A stretch of 64,000 bases of DNA from positions 3,844,001 to 3,908,000 of the forward strand of contig NZ_CP023407.1 in the NCBI RefSeq assembly GCF_003665435.1. Reading direction: 5' to 3'. Origin of the DNA: Streptomyces fungicidicus (GTDB lineage Bacteria > Actinomycetota > Actinomycetes > Streptomycetales > Streptomycetaceae). Under the pieces are notes generated by a model, which did not search any database, was not told where the DNA came from, and saw only the letters and a list, made by a program, of their open reading frames with translations. This document shows, in pieces, positions 7,990 through 16,218 of the stretch; within the stretch, counting starts at the first letter, position 1; each line of letters starts with the position of its first letter. A program made the position numbers and the translations under genes.

Positions 7990-8015
7990 GGCCCCGTCTG
8001 CGCACAGACGGGGCC
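7990..8015 (-). terminator. Terminator at the end of the rpmH-rnpA-yidD-yidC-jag operon
   Basis: Perfect 11-bp hairpin (GGCCCCGTCTG, loop CGCA, CAGACGGGGCC). On the minus strand it is followed by GAATTTTGTC, a rare T-rich tail for this genome. It lies 20 bases beyond the jag stop. Confidence 0.85.
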
Positions 8016-8034
8016 GATGGAACGTAGTGGCCGA

Positions 8035-8547
8035 TCAGGCGGGAAGCACGACGACGAAGCGCTGCGGCTCCTCGCCCTCGGACTCGCTGCGCAGGCCGGC
8101 CGCCTTGACCGCGTCGTGCACGACCTTGCGCTCGAACGGCGTCATCGGGTCCAGCTTCACGGCCTCGCCGCTGCTCTTGGCCTCGGCGGCGGCCTTGGCG
8201 CCCAGCTCGGACAGCTCGGACCGCTTCTTGGCGCGGTAGCCGTCGATGTCGAGCATGAGGCGGCTGCGGTCGCCGGTCTCCCGGTGCACGGCCAGCCGCG
8301 TGAGCTCCTGGAGGGCTTCCAGGACCTCACCGTCACGACCGACCAGCTTCTGCAGATCACGGGTGCCCGCGTCGCTGATGATCGAGACGGAGGCCCGGTC
8401 GGCCTCGACGTCCATGTCGATGTCACCGTCGAGGTCGGCGATGTCGAGCAGACCCTCCAGGTAGTCCGCGGCGATCTCGCCCTCCTGCTCGAGGCGGCTG
8501 AGGGTGTCTGTGCCCTCGCCAGCGGCGGCGGTGGTGCCTTCCGTCAC
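8035..8547 (-). CDS. jag: Jag/KhpB-like KH-R3H RNA-binding protein
   Basis: This 170-residue protein has a KH-like domain at about residues 40-105 (LQKLVGRDGEVLEALQELTRLAV) and an R3H region at the C-terminus (MTPFERKVVHDAVKAAGLRSESEGEEPQRFVVVLPA). It lacks the long Jag N-terminal domain of Firmicutes, as is usual in actinobacteria. The start is GTG with AAGGAG upstream, 15 bases after the yidC stop. Its place behind yidC is conserved, and it probably binds RNA in the cytoplasm; the targets are unknown. Confidence 0.92.
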   Translation of the reverse strand: MTEGTTAAAGEGTDTLSRLEQEGEIAADYLEGLLDIADLDGDIDMDVEADRASVSIISDAGTRDLQKLVGRDGEVLEALQELTRLAVHRETGDRSRLMLDIDGYRAKKRSELSELGAKAAAEAKSSGEAVKLDPMTPFERKVVHDAVKAAGLRSESEGEEPQRFVVVLPA

Positions 8548-8562
8548 GGGATGGACTCCTTC

Positions 8563-9837
8563 TTACTTCTTGGACGAGGACTTGGGCCGCTGCGGGCCCT
8601 TGCGCTGCCCGGACTGGGCCCTGCTGCGGGTGCTGCCGGCGGGCTTGGCGCCGCCCTTCTTGGCGGGGGCCGCGGGCTTGCCGTCGTCCTCGGGCTCGTC
8701 GTCGGACTTGGTCAGCGAGGTGGGTTCACCGGCTGCCTTGGCCGGACCGGTCTGGCGCTGGGACTTGGACTGCCGCTTGGGCTGCTGCCGCTTGGGAGCG
8801 GCCCCGGTGCCCGGCGTACCGTCATCGGACTGGGCGGCGGCGGTGCCCTCGCTCTTGATCACCATGCCGTCGGCCTGAGCCGCGAGCCCCGCCTTGTTCA
8901 GACCGTTGATGAACTTCCGCTCGTACTCGTTGCGATCCCGGCCCTTGGCGACGATGGCCTTGACGATGGCCCGCTCACGACGGTTGCGGGTCTTGCCCTG
9001 GTGGGTGACGTGCTTGGTGAGGCGCTCCAGGTAGGCGGCCTGGGCCTTGGAACCCGGCGTGGGGTTGTTGTGGATGACGTACATCTGCTGGCCCATGGTC
9101 CACACGTTGGTGGTCAGCCAGTAGACGAGGACACCGACCGGGAAGTTGATGCCGAAGACGGCGAAGATGACGGGGAAGACGTACATCAGCATCTTCTGCT
9201 GCTGCATGAACGGCGTCTTCACCGTGGTGTCGACGTTCTTCGTCATCAGCTGGCGCTGCGTGTAGAACTGCGACAGCGACATCAGCACGATCATGATGGC
9301 CGTGACGACGCGGACGTCGGTCAGCGAGGAGTTGAGCGCCTCGACCTTGGCCGAGCTGTCCGTGAACTTCGCCGCGAGCGGGGCGCCGAAGATGTGCGCC
9401 TTCTGGGCGCTCTCCAGCAGCCGGGTGTTGATCACGCCGATGGTGTCGTTCGACGCGATGCTGTTGAGCACGTGGTACAGGGCGAAGAAGAACGGCGACT
9501 GGGCCAGGATGGGAAGACACGAGGAGAGCGGGTTGGTGCCCGTCTCCTTGTAGAGCTTCATCATCTCTTCGGACTGGCGCTGCTTGTCGTTCTTGTAGCG
9601 CTCCTGGATCTTCTTCATCTCCGGCTGGAGAGTCTGCATCGCGCGCGTGGCCTTGATCTGCTTCACGAAGAGCGGGATCAGGCAGATGCGGATCAGGATC
9701 ACCAGGGACACGATGGACAGGCCCCAGGCCCATCCGGTGTCAGGGCCGAAGACGGCGCCGTACACGCTGTGGAACTGGACGATGACCCAGGAGACAGGGG
9801 TTGTGATGAAGCTGAAGAGGCTGGCAATCGTGTCCAC
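8563..9837 (-). CDS. yidC: Membrane protein insertase YidC/Oxa1
   Basis: This 424-residue insertase of the inner membrane has the actinobacterial organisation without the large periplasmic domain. The first membrane segment is near residues 10-30, then GWAWGLSIVSLVILIRICLI, the cytoplasmic hairpin MQTLQPEMKKIQERYKNDKQ, and further segments (SCLPILAQSPFFFALYHVL, VFPVIFAVFGINFPVGVLVYWLTTN). The C-terminal 130 residues are a basic, Lys/Arg/Gln-rich tail expected to contact ribosomes. The GTG start lies 3 bases downstream of the yidD stop, so the genes are coupled. Confidence 0.96.
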   Translation of the reverse strand: MDTIASLFSFITTPVSWVIVQFHSVYGAVFGPDTGWAWGLSIVSLVILIRICLIPLFVKQIKATRAMQTLQPEMKKIQERYKNDKQRQSEEMMKLYKETGTNPLSSCLPILAQSPFFFALYHVLNSIASNDTIGVINTRLLESAQKAHIFGAPLAAKFTDSSAKVEALNSSLTDVRVVTAIMIVLMSLSQFYTQRQLMTKNVDTTVKTPFMQQQKMLMYVFPVIFAVFGINFPVGVLVYWLTTNVWTMGQQMYVIHNNPTPGSKAQAAYLERLTKHVTHQGKTRNRRERAIVKAIVAKGRDRNEYERKFINGLNKAGLAAQADGMVIKSEGTAAAQSDDGTPGTGAAPKRQQPKRQSKSQRQTGPAKAAGEPTSLTKSDDEPEDDGKPAAPAKKGGAKPAGSTRSRAQSGQRKGPQRPKSSSKK

Positions 9838-9840
9838 TAA

Positions 9841-10215
9841 TCATGCTCCTTGGGCATGGGACGGGGTCTCTGCGGCCGGGCTCGGGGGACTTGTCTGACC
9901 TGTGGGAGAGGTCTGTCCCTCGGTGGCCGGTTCGGCGGCGGAGGTCCCGCCCCTGCGTGCACGCCAGGCGTTACGCAGCATTTCGTGCCACCGCGGACGC
10001 TTGCGCGGCGGAACATGGTCCACACCGCCCAGCGACCACGGATTGCACCGCAGGATGCGCCAGGCCGTGAGTGCTGTGCCCTTGATGGCACCGTGCCGGT
10101 CGATGGCCGTGTACCCGTAGTGGGAGCACGACGGGTAGTACTTGCACACCGGCCCCAGCAGCGGACTGATCGTCCACTGGTAGATCTTGATCAGGGCAAG
10201 CAGTGGGTACTTCAT
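9841..10215 (-). CDS. yidD: Membrane protein insertion efficiency factor YidD
   Basis: This 124-residue protein has the YidD signature: the N-terminal amphipathic ALIKIYQWTISPLLGPVCKY and PSCSHYGYTAIDRHG, with the conserved Cys in CKYYPSCSHY and the later LRCNPWSLGGVDHVP. A Pro/Thr/Ser-rich tail of about 40 residues extends beyond the family core. The ATG overlaps the rnpA stop by 4 bases. It assists YidC-dependent insertion at the inner face of the membrane. Confidence 0.94.
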   Translation of the reverse strand: MKYPLLALIKIYQWTISPLLGPVCKYYPSCSHYGYTAIDRHGAIKGTALTAWRILRCNPWSLGGVDHVPPRKRPRWHEMLRNAWRARRGGTSAAEPATEGQTSPTGQTSPPSPAAETPSHAQGA

Positions 10216-10583
10216 CGCGCGCCCCCTCCCAGCAGCCGCCGCAGGGCGGCGTCCAGGTCTCGGGCCAGCTGTGCATGGTCGGCGTCACCCGCACCGGGCA
10301 GCGCTCGTACGACTACCAGGCTACCGGGGGGCAGCCGGTCGACTCGCTGGCGCATCAGATGGCGAAGCCTGCGCTTCACCTTGTTGCGCACCACCGCACC
10401 ACCCACGGCCTTGCTCACGACGAAACCCGCACGCGACGGGGGAGCGCTCTCCCCAGGCGCATGCGGGTCCGTGGCACCGCTACGAAGGTGGACGACGAGA
10501 TGCCGGTTCCCAGCCCGGCGACCCCGTCGTACCGCGGTCGCGAAGTCCTCGCGCCGCCTCAGCCGGTTCTCGGTGGGCAGCAC
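10212..10583 (-). CDS. rnpA: Ribonuclease P protein component
   Basis: This 123-residue basic protein supports the catalytic RNA in tRNA 5' maturation. It begins with LPTENRLRRREDFATAVRRG and carries the RNR-type motif VGGAVVRNKVKRRLRHLMR at about residues 60-85, as in all RnpA proteins. The GTG start lies 21 bases after the rpmH stop, the invariant bacterial arrangement. Confidence 0.95.
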   Translation of the reverse strand: MLPTENRLRRREDFATAVRRGRRAGNRHLVVHLRSGATDPHAPGESAPPSRAGFVVSKAVGGAVVRNKVKRRLRHLMRQRVDRLPPGSLVVVRALPGAGDADHAQLARDLDAALRRLLGGGAR

Positions 10584-10604
10584 GACGTCATGACCCGATT
10601 GGGA

Positions 10605-10742
10605 TCAGGCGGACAGACGGGCGCGACCCTTGCTGCGGCGGGACGCGAGAATCGCGCGGCCGGCACGGGTGCGCATACGCAGCCGGAAGCCGTGGGTCTT
10701 GGCGCGGCGACGGTTGTTCGGCTGGAAGGTGCGCTTGCTCAC
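10605..10742 (-). CDS. rpmH: 50S ribosomal protein L34
   Basis: A 45-residue very basic protein whose sequence starts MSKRTFQPNNRRRAKTHGFR and ends SKGRARLSA, with the L34 hallmark RTRAGRAILASRRSKGR. The start is GTG at 10742. It heads the leftward operon rpmH-rnpA-yidD-yidC-jag and is divergent from dnaA across a 375-base gap. Confidence 0.96.
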   Translation of the reverse strand: MSKRTFQPNNRRRAKTHGFRLRMRTRAGRAILASRRSKGRARLSA

Positions 10743-10960
10743 TCGGGGGCTCCAGAAAGACTCGGTGTTTGCGGGGTGCCGTCTTGGCTGTCACCGTGCG
10801 CCCACGAGTAGCTCGCGTTACGCCCGAGTGCACCGCTGACCGATCAACTTGCGCGATCTGTGCCCATCGGAGGCAGGCGGCAGCAGCCATCGACAACTCG
10901 ACCTGTTTACGGTACGCGCGGCTGCGCCATTCGGTCAAACCGGCGACGGCCGGGGGACAC

Positions 10961-10981
10961 TTGTCCACAGCCTGGGGACAA
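10961..10981. promoter_or_regulatory. Two DnaA boxes in the dnaA promoter region
   Basis: A perfect Streptomyces-type box TTGTCCACA at 10961-10969 faces an inverted one-mismatch box, TGGGGACAA (TTGTCCCCA on the minus strand), at 10973-10981. Paired boxes upstream of dnaA fit the known autoregulation of Streptomyces dnaA. The rest of the 10743-11117 gap holds the rpmH and dnaA promoters and no gene that I can see. Confidence 0.8.
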
Positions 10982-10985
10982 CAAC

Positions 10986-11015
10986 TTGAACCGTACCGGC
11001 CGCGCTGACTACCGT
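10986..11015 (+). promoter_or_regulatory. Candidate dnaA promoter
   Basis: TTGAAC at 10986-10991 and TACCGT at 11010-11015 are separated by 18 bases, just downstream of the two DnaA boxes. The match to the vegetative consensus is modest and the choice is tentative; TTGACC at 11038-11043 is an alternative -35. Confidence 0.35.
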
Positions 11016-11117
11016 GACTGGACTCCGATTCGTTCCCTTGACCCTTCACCACCCGATTTACATCCCGACCCGTCCTTCGCTTCACACGATCGAGGGACCT
11101 GTGAGAGAGCGTGCCCT

Positions 11118-13076
11118 GTGGCTGACGTACCTGCCGATCTTGCCGCAGTGTGGCCACGCGTCCTGGAGCAACTCCTCGGCGAAGGCCGCGGGCAGGGAGT
11201 CGAGGGCAAGGACGAACACTGGATCCGGCGCTGCCAGCCCCTGGCACTCGTCGCCGACACGGCCCTGCTCGCCGTGCCCAACGAATTCGCCAAGGGCGTG
11301 CTCGAGGGCCGCCTCGCGCCCGTCGTCAGCGAGACCCTGAGCCGGGAGTGCGGCCGCCCGATCCGCATCGCGATTACCGTCGACGACACCGTCGGCGAGC
11401 CCTCGCCACCGCCGGTGCCGCGTCCCCAGCCGCGCTACGAGGAGCCCGAGCTCCCGCCCGGCCGCCAGGACCGCCCCGACCGCCCCGACCGCCTTGAGCG
11501 GCAGGACCGGCAGGACCGGCAGGACCGCGAGCCCTACGAGACGTACGACGGCTACGACGGCTACGGCCGCCGCCGCGCCGACCAGCACTCCGGCGACCAG
11601 CTCCCCACCGCGCGCCCCGCCTACCCGTCGGAGTACCAGCGCCCGGAGCCCGGCTCCTGGCCGCGGCCGGGGCAGGAGGAGTACGGCTGGCAGCAGCAGC
11701 GCCTCGGCTTCCCCGAGCGTGACCCGTACGCCTCGCCCCCGCAGGACGGCGCCTACGGCTCCCCGGACTCGTACGGCTCCCAGGACGGCTACGGCGGCCC
11801 GCCCGCGCAGGACTACCGCCCGCAGCCCATGGACCGCCCGCCGTACGACCAGCAGCGCTCCGACTACGAGCCGTCGCGCGGCGACTACGACCAGCGCGAC
11901 GCCCGGCGCCGCGAGCTGCCCGAACCGCCCCCCGGCTCCGGGCACGTCCACCGCGGCGGCCCGGTGGGCCCGAACCTGCCCACCACCGGCGCGCCCGGCC
12001 CGCTGGCCGCGCAGCCGGCGCCGGCGACCGGCCCCGGTGAGCCGACCGCGCGGCTGAACCCGAAGTACCTCTTCGACACCTTCGTCATCGGCGCGTCCAA
12101 CCGCTTCGCGCACGCGGCCGCGGTCGCCGTCGCCGAGGCGCCGGCGAAGGCGTACAACCCGCTGTTCATCTACGGGGAGTCGGGGCTCGGCAAGACACAC
12201 CTGCTGCACGCGATCGGGCACTACGCGCGAAGCCTCTACCCCGGCACCCGGGTGCGGTACGTGAGCTCCGAGGAGTTCACCAACGAGTTCATCAACTCCA
12301 TCCGCGACGGCAAGGGCGACAGCTTCCGCAAGCGGTACCGCGAGATGGACATCCTGCTCGTCGACGACATCCAGTTCCTGGCGGACAAGGAGTCGACGCA
12401 GGAGGAGTTCTTCCACACCTTCAACACGCTCCACAACGCCAACAAGCAGATCGTGCTCTCCAGCGACCGGCCGCCCAAGCAGCTGGTCACGCTGGAGGAC
12501 CGGCTGCGGAACCGTTTCGAGTGGGGCCTGATCACCGACGTCCAGCCGCCGGAGCTGGAGACGCGCATCGCGATCCTGCGCAAGAAGGCGGTGCAGGAGC
12601 AGCTGAACGCCCCGCCGGAGGTGCTGGAGTTCATCGCCTCCCGGATCTCGCGGAACATCCGTGAGCTGGAGGGCGCGCTGATCCGGGTGACGGCGTTCGC
12701 CTCGCTCAACCGGCAGCCGGTGGACCTGGGCCTCACGGAGATCGTCCTCAAGGACCTGATGCCCGGCGGTGACGACTCGACGCCGGAGATCACCTCGACG
12801 GCCATCATGGGCGCCACGGCGGACTACTTCGGCCTCACGGTCGAGGACCTGTGCGGCAGCTCCCGGGGCCGCCAGCTGGTCACGGCCCGCCAGATCGCCA
12901 TGTACCTGTGCCGCGAGCTGACGGACCTCTCCCTGCCGAAGATCGGCGCGCTGTTCGGCGGCCGGGACCACACCACGGTGATGCACGCCGACCGCAAGAT
13001 CCGCAATCTGATGGCCGAGCGGCGCTCCATCTACAACCAGGTCACGGAGCTCACCAACCGCATCAAGGCCGGCTGA
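11118..13076 (+). CDS. dnaA: Chromosomal replication initiator protein DnaA
   Basis: This 652-residue initiator is of the long Streptomyces type. Domain I covers about residues 1-90 (ADVPADLAAVWPRVLEQLL). Domain II, about 90-300, is unusually long and disordered, with Arg-Pro-Asp and Arg-Gln-Asp repeats and Tyr/Gly/Pro-rich stretches. The AAA+ domain has Walker A GESGLGKTH near residue 353 and Walker B LLVDDIQFL near 412. The C-terminal DNA-binding domain IV contains GGRDHTTVMHADRKI near 613. GTG 11118 is chosen because it reproduces the N-terminus of other Streptomyces DnaA proteins; the frame is open further upstream but not protein-like. Confidence 0.97.
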   Translation: MADVPADLAAVWPRVLEQLLGEGRGQGVEGKDEHWIRRCQPLALVADTALLAVPNEFAKGVLEGRLAPVVSETLSRECGRPIRIAITVDDTVGEPSPPPVPRPQPRYEEPELPPGRQDRPDRPDRLERQDRQDRQDREPYETYDGYDGYGRRRADQHSGDQLPTARPAYPSEYQRPEPGSWPRPGQEEYGWQQQRLGFPERDPYASPPQDGAYGSPDSYGSQDGYGGPPAQDYRPQPMDRPPYDQQRSDYEPSRGDYDQRDARRRELPEPPPGSGHVHRGGPVGPNLPTTGAPGPLAAQPAPATGPGEPTARLNPKYLFDTFVIGASNRFAHAAAVAVAEAPAKAYNPLFIYGESGLGKTHLLHAIGHYARSLYPGTRVRYVSSEEFTNEFINSIRDGKGDSFRKRYREMDILLVDDIQFLADKESTQEEFFHTFNTLHNANKQIVLSSDRPPKQLVTLEDRLRNRFEWGLITDVQPPELETRIAILRKKAVQEQLNAPPEVLEFIASRISRNIRELEGALIRVTAFASLNRQPVDLGLTEIVLKDLMPGGDDSTPEITSTAIMGATADYFGLTVEDLCGSSRGRQLVTARQIAMYLCRELTDLSLPKIGALFGGRDHTTVMHADRKIRNLMAERRSIYNQVTELTNRIKAG

Positions 13077-13104
13077 GCGGCCCACCGCCGGACGACTTGG
13101 GTCG

Positions 13105-13136
13105 AGGGCGCCCCCGGAGCGATCCGGGGGCGCCCT
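13105..13136 (+). terminator. Terminator of dnaA
   Basis: Perfect 14-bp inverted repeat (AGGGCGCCCCCGGA, loop GCGA) followed by TCTT, 29 bases after the dnaA stop. Confidence 0.8.
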
Positions 13137-13289
13137 TCTTCGTGTCCCGCCCCGAGCCCTCTCGAGCCTCCCGAGCCCCCTTGAGGGGCCCCGGAGGCCC
13201 GCGGCGACCCACGGTCGGCCGCCGGCCGACCGCCGGCCGGCCTCCCCGGCGCACCCGCTCTGTTCGATTCCGGGACGGGGTTACGGCCT

Positions 13290-13870
13290 TCCTCCACAGA
13301 TTCGGCGACTTTTTCCCGTCCACATCCTGGGGACCGGGAAGTTGTCCCGATTCTTTCCACAGGCACGCCTGTTGAGGGATCATCAGGCCAGGTCAACCGG
13401 CTGTGGAAACGTGGACGAACGATCTCCACAGACTGTGGACAAAGCGCGGGCCGCTCAGCCGCGTGTCGCGTTGTCCACGGGCAACCCACAGGCTGAGGGC
13501 GGTTGTCCCCAGCGATCACCCACTTCTCCACATGGCTGTCCACTGTTCGGCAACGCGACGCGCCCTCTCACCGTCCCGAGTGAAAGGCGTCACACCGGGC
13601 TGCCGCGAGGGGCTGTGGGAAAGGCCCGCAAACCTGGGGACGGACCTGGGGAGAACTCGCCCCTCCCTGTGCACGCGATGTGCAGAACTTTCTGTTCTCC
13701 ACAGAGAGGCCCGGTTGTCCACTGCCTCCGCCCACAGGGGCGGTGGACAAAATATCGGTGCTGACCTGCGCAAACGAGGTTATCCACGGTATCCACAGGC
13801 CCTACTACTACTCCCAACTAGAGAGAGCGAGGAATCCGTTTCGAAGGAGGCCCTGTGCACAACTCGGTGT
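13290..13870. other. oriC: Chromosomal replication origin oriC
   Basis: The 966-base dnaA-dnaN gap has no gene and carries many DnaA boxes (consensus TTGTCCACA) on both strands. The perfect box is at 13434-13442 (minus). One-mismatch boxes are at 13471-13479, 13503-13511, 13524-13532, 13695-13703, 13715-13723, 13742-13750 (minus) and 13854-13862 (minus). Two-mismatch boxes include 13342-13350, 13353-13361, 13402-13410 (minus), 13422-13430, 13536-13544, 13780-13788 and 13789-13797. They fall into two groups (about 13316-13544 and 13614-13862) with a box-poor spacer. I count roughly 17-19 in all, similar to the number known for Streptomyces oriC. Confidence 0.93.
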
Positions 13871-14042
13871 CTCGGCCCCAACTGCCACCCGGCACGACTT
13901 GACCCCGAGGGGCACCTACTGTCAGTGCGGTGCGTCAGACTGGTCCCCGGTGTCCTTCCCGTCACAGGGGCCGACGACACCGAGTCAGACGACGGAAGCC
14001 AGGCAGGGCGAGAAGCGCCGGCAACAGCAGGAGGCGGCAACA

Positions 14043-15173
14043 GTGAAGATCCGGGTGGAACGCGACGTACTCGCGGAGGCAGTGGCCTGGGCGGCTCGCA
14101 GCCTTCCGGCCCGTCCGCCGGCCCCTGTCCTCGCCGGCCTGCTCCTGAAGGCCGAGGACGGCAAGCTGAGCCTGTCGAGCTTCGACTACGAGGTCTCCGC
14201 GAGGGTGTCGGTGGACGCCGAGACCGAGGAGGAGGGCACCGTCCTCGTCTCCGGCCGTCTGCTGGCCGACATCTCGCGCGCCCTCCCCAACCGGCCGGTG
14301 GAGATTTCCACAGACGGTGTACGGGCGACGGTGGTGTGCGGCTCCTCGCGGTTCACACTCCACACCCTGCCTGTGGAGGAGTACCCGGCCCTGCCTCAGA
14401 TGCCGAACGCGACGGGCACGGTCCCCGGCGAGGTCTTCGCCTCCGCGGTGCAGCAGGTCGCCATCGCGGCAGGCCGCGACGACACGCTGCCGGTCCTCAC
14501 CGGTGTGCGCATCGAGATCGAGGGCGACACCGTCACGCTGGCCTCCACCGACCGCTACCGCTTCGCGGTCCGCGAGTTCCTGTGGAAGCCGGAGAACCCC
14601 GATGTCTCCGCGGTCGCCCTGGTGCCCGCCAAGACCCTCCAGGACACCGCCAAGGCGCTGACCAGCGGTGACCAGGTCATCCTGGCGCTGTCCGGCTCGG
14701 GCGCGGGCGAGGGCCTGATCGGTTTCGAGGGTGCCGGCCGCCGTACCACCACGCGGCTGCTGGAGGGCGACCTCCCGAAGTACCGCACGCTGTTCCCGAC
14801 CGAGTTCAACAGCGTCGCCGTGATCGAGACCGCCCCCTTCGTGGAGGCCGTCAAGCGCGTGGCCCTGGTCGCCGAGCGCAACACCCCGGTGCGGCTGAGC
14901 TTCGAGCAGGGCGTGCTCATCCTGGAGGCCGGTTCCAGCGACGACGCACAGGCTGTGGAAAGGGTCGACGCCCAGCTGGAGGGCGACGACATCTCGATCG
15001 CCTTCAACCCGACGTTCCTGCTGGACGGGCTGAGCGCCATCGACTCCCCCGTGGCCCAGCTGTCCTTCACCACGTCCACCAAGCCGGCGCTGCTCAGCGG
15101 CCGCCCGGCGGTGGACGCGGAGGCGGACGACGCCTACAAGTACCTGATCATGCCGGTGCGGCTCAGCGGCTGA
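14043..15173 (+). CDS. dnaN: DNA polymerase III beta sliding clamp
   Basis: This 376-residue clamp has three repeated domains (about residues 1-125, 126-250 and 251-376). The N-terminus KIRVERDVLAEAVAWAARSL and the C-terminal MPVRLSG are typical of actinobacterial DnaN; the C-terminal M-P-x-R-L is the partner-binding cleft signature. GTG 14043 has AGGAGG upstream at 8-base spacing. The open frame extends to 13680 through oriC, but that stretch is not protein-like. Confidence 0.96.
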   Translation: MKIRVERDVLAEAVAWAARSLPARPPAPVLAGLLLKAEDGKLSLSSFDYEVSARVSVDAETEEEGTVLVSGRLLADISRALPNRPVEISTDGVRATVVCGSSRFTLHTLPVEEYPALPQMPNATGTVPGEVFASAVQQVAIAAGRDDTLPVLTGVRIEIEGDTVTLASTDRYRFAVREFLWKPENPDVSAVALVPAKTLQDTAKALTSGDQVILALSGSGAGEGLIGFEGAGRRTTTRLLEGDLPKYRTLFPTEFNSVAVIETAPFVEAVKRVALVAERNTPVRLSFEQGVLILEAGSSDDAQAVERVDAQLEGDDISIAFNPTFLLDGLSAIDSPVAQLSFTTSTKPALLSGRPAVDAEADDAYKYLIMPVRLSG

Positions 15174-15316
15174 CCGCCGTCCTGGGGTGAATCCGCAGGT
15201 GAGGGCGTGCGCATGAGCGCGTATGCCCACAGATGTGCGCGGGCGTCCGGGTTTAGGCTCGGACGCCGGCACGTACGTGCCGTCACGCCACGTCGCATAC
15301 CTAAGGAACACAACTG

Positions 15317-16192
15317 ATGGAGCTCGGTCTCGTCGGCCTCGGCAAGATGGGCGGCAACATGCGCGAGCGGATTCGCCGCGCGGGTCACACCGTCTTCGGA
15401 TACGACCGCAACCCGGACCTCGCCGACGTCCACAGCCTGCAGGAGCTTGTGGGCAAGCTCAGCGGCCCGCGTGTGGTGTGGGTGATGGTTCCGGCGGGCG
15501 GGCCGACCCAGTCCACCGTCGACGAGCTCGCCGAGCTGCTCGAGCCGGGTGACGTCGTGGTGGACGGCGGCAACTCCCGCTGGACGGACGACGAAAAGCA
15601 CGCCGAGCAGCTGGCGGCCAAGGGCATCGGCTTCGTCGACTGCGGCGTCTCCGGCGGTGTCTGGGGCCTGGAGAACGGCTACGCGCTGATGTACGGCGGC
15701 GACAAGGAGAACGTCGCCAAGGTGCAGCCGATATTCGACGCCCTCCGGCCGGAGGGCGACTTCGGCTCGGTGCACGCGGGCAAGGTCGGCGCGGGCCACT
15801 TCGCGAAGATGGTCCACAACGGCATCGAGTACGCCATGATGCAGGCCTACGCCGAGGGCTGGGAGCTGCTGGAGAAGGTCGACTCGGTGACCGACGTCCG
15901 GGAGGTGTTCCGCTCCTGGCAGGAGGGCACCGTCATCCGCTCCTGGCTGCTCGACCTCGCGGTCAACGCCCTCGACGAGGACGAGCACTTGGACGGGCTC
16001 CGGGGTTATGCACAGGACTCCGGTGAGGGACGCTGGACTGTGGAGGCCGCCATCGACAACGCGGTCCCGCTGCCGGCGATCACCGCCTCGCTGTTCGCGC
16101 GGTTCGCCTCCCGTCAGGAGGACTCGCCGCAGATGAAGATGATCGCGGCGCTGCGGAACCAGTTCGGCGGCCACGCGGTCGAGAAGAAGTAA
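15317..16192 (+). CDS. gnd: 6-phosphogluconate dehydrogenase, decarboxylating (short type)
   Basis: This 291-residue enzyme converts 6-phosphogluconate to ribulose 5-phosphate in the pentose phosphate pathway. The dinucleotide fold starts with LGLVGLGKMGGNM, and the signature VDGGNSRWTDDEKHA comes near residue 82. The catalytic region GAGHFAKMVHNGIEYAMMQAYAEG is near 161-185. It is of the short, dimer/tetramer type rather than the 470-residue E. coli type. The coenzyme (NAD or NADP) cannot be fixed from the sequence. Its place between dnaN and recF is standard in Streptomyces. Confidence 0.93.
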   Translation: MELGLVGLGKMGGNMRERIRRAGHTVFGYDRNPDLADVHSLQELVGKLSGPRVVWVMVPAGGPTQSTVDELAELLEPGDVVVDGGNSRWTDDEKHAEQLAAKGIGFVDCGVSGGVWGLENGYALMYGGDKENVAKVQPIFDALRPEGDFGSVHAGKVGAGHFAKMVHNGIEYAMMQAYAEGWELLEKVDSVTDVREVFRSWQEGTVIRSWLLDLAVNALDEDEHLDGLRGYAQDSGEGRWTVEAAIDNAVPLPAITASLFARFASRQEDSPQMKMIAALRNQFGGHAVEKK

Positions 16193-16218
16193 TCCACAGG
16201 GAGGTCGGCGGAACGACC

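Noticed and set aside
10860..11117. Upstream extension of dnaA from an ATG at 10860
   Set aside because: It covers DnaA boxes and the probable promoter; the known Streptomyces N-terminus starts at GTG 11118.
13403..14671. Rightward 422-codon frame through oriC
   Set aside because: It crosses the origin and the start of dnaN in another frame; the translation has no protein character.
14300..16200. DnaA-box-like words (TTTCCACAG, TGTGGAAAG, TTATGCACA) inside dnaN and gnd
   Set aside because: Each has two or more differences from the consensus or is isolated in coding sequence; no cluster forms.
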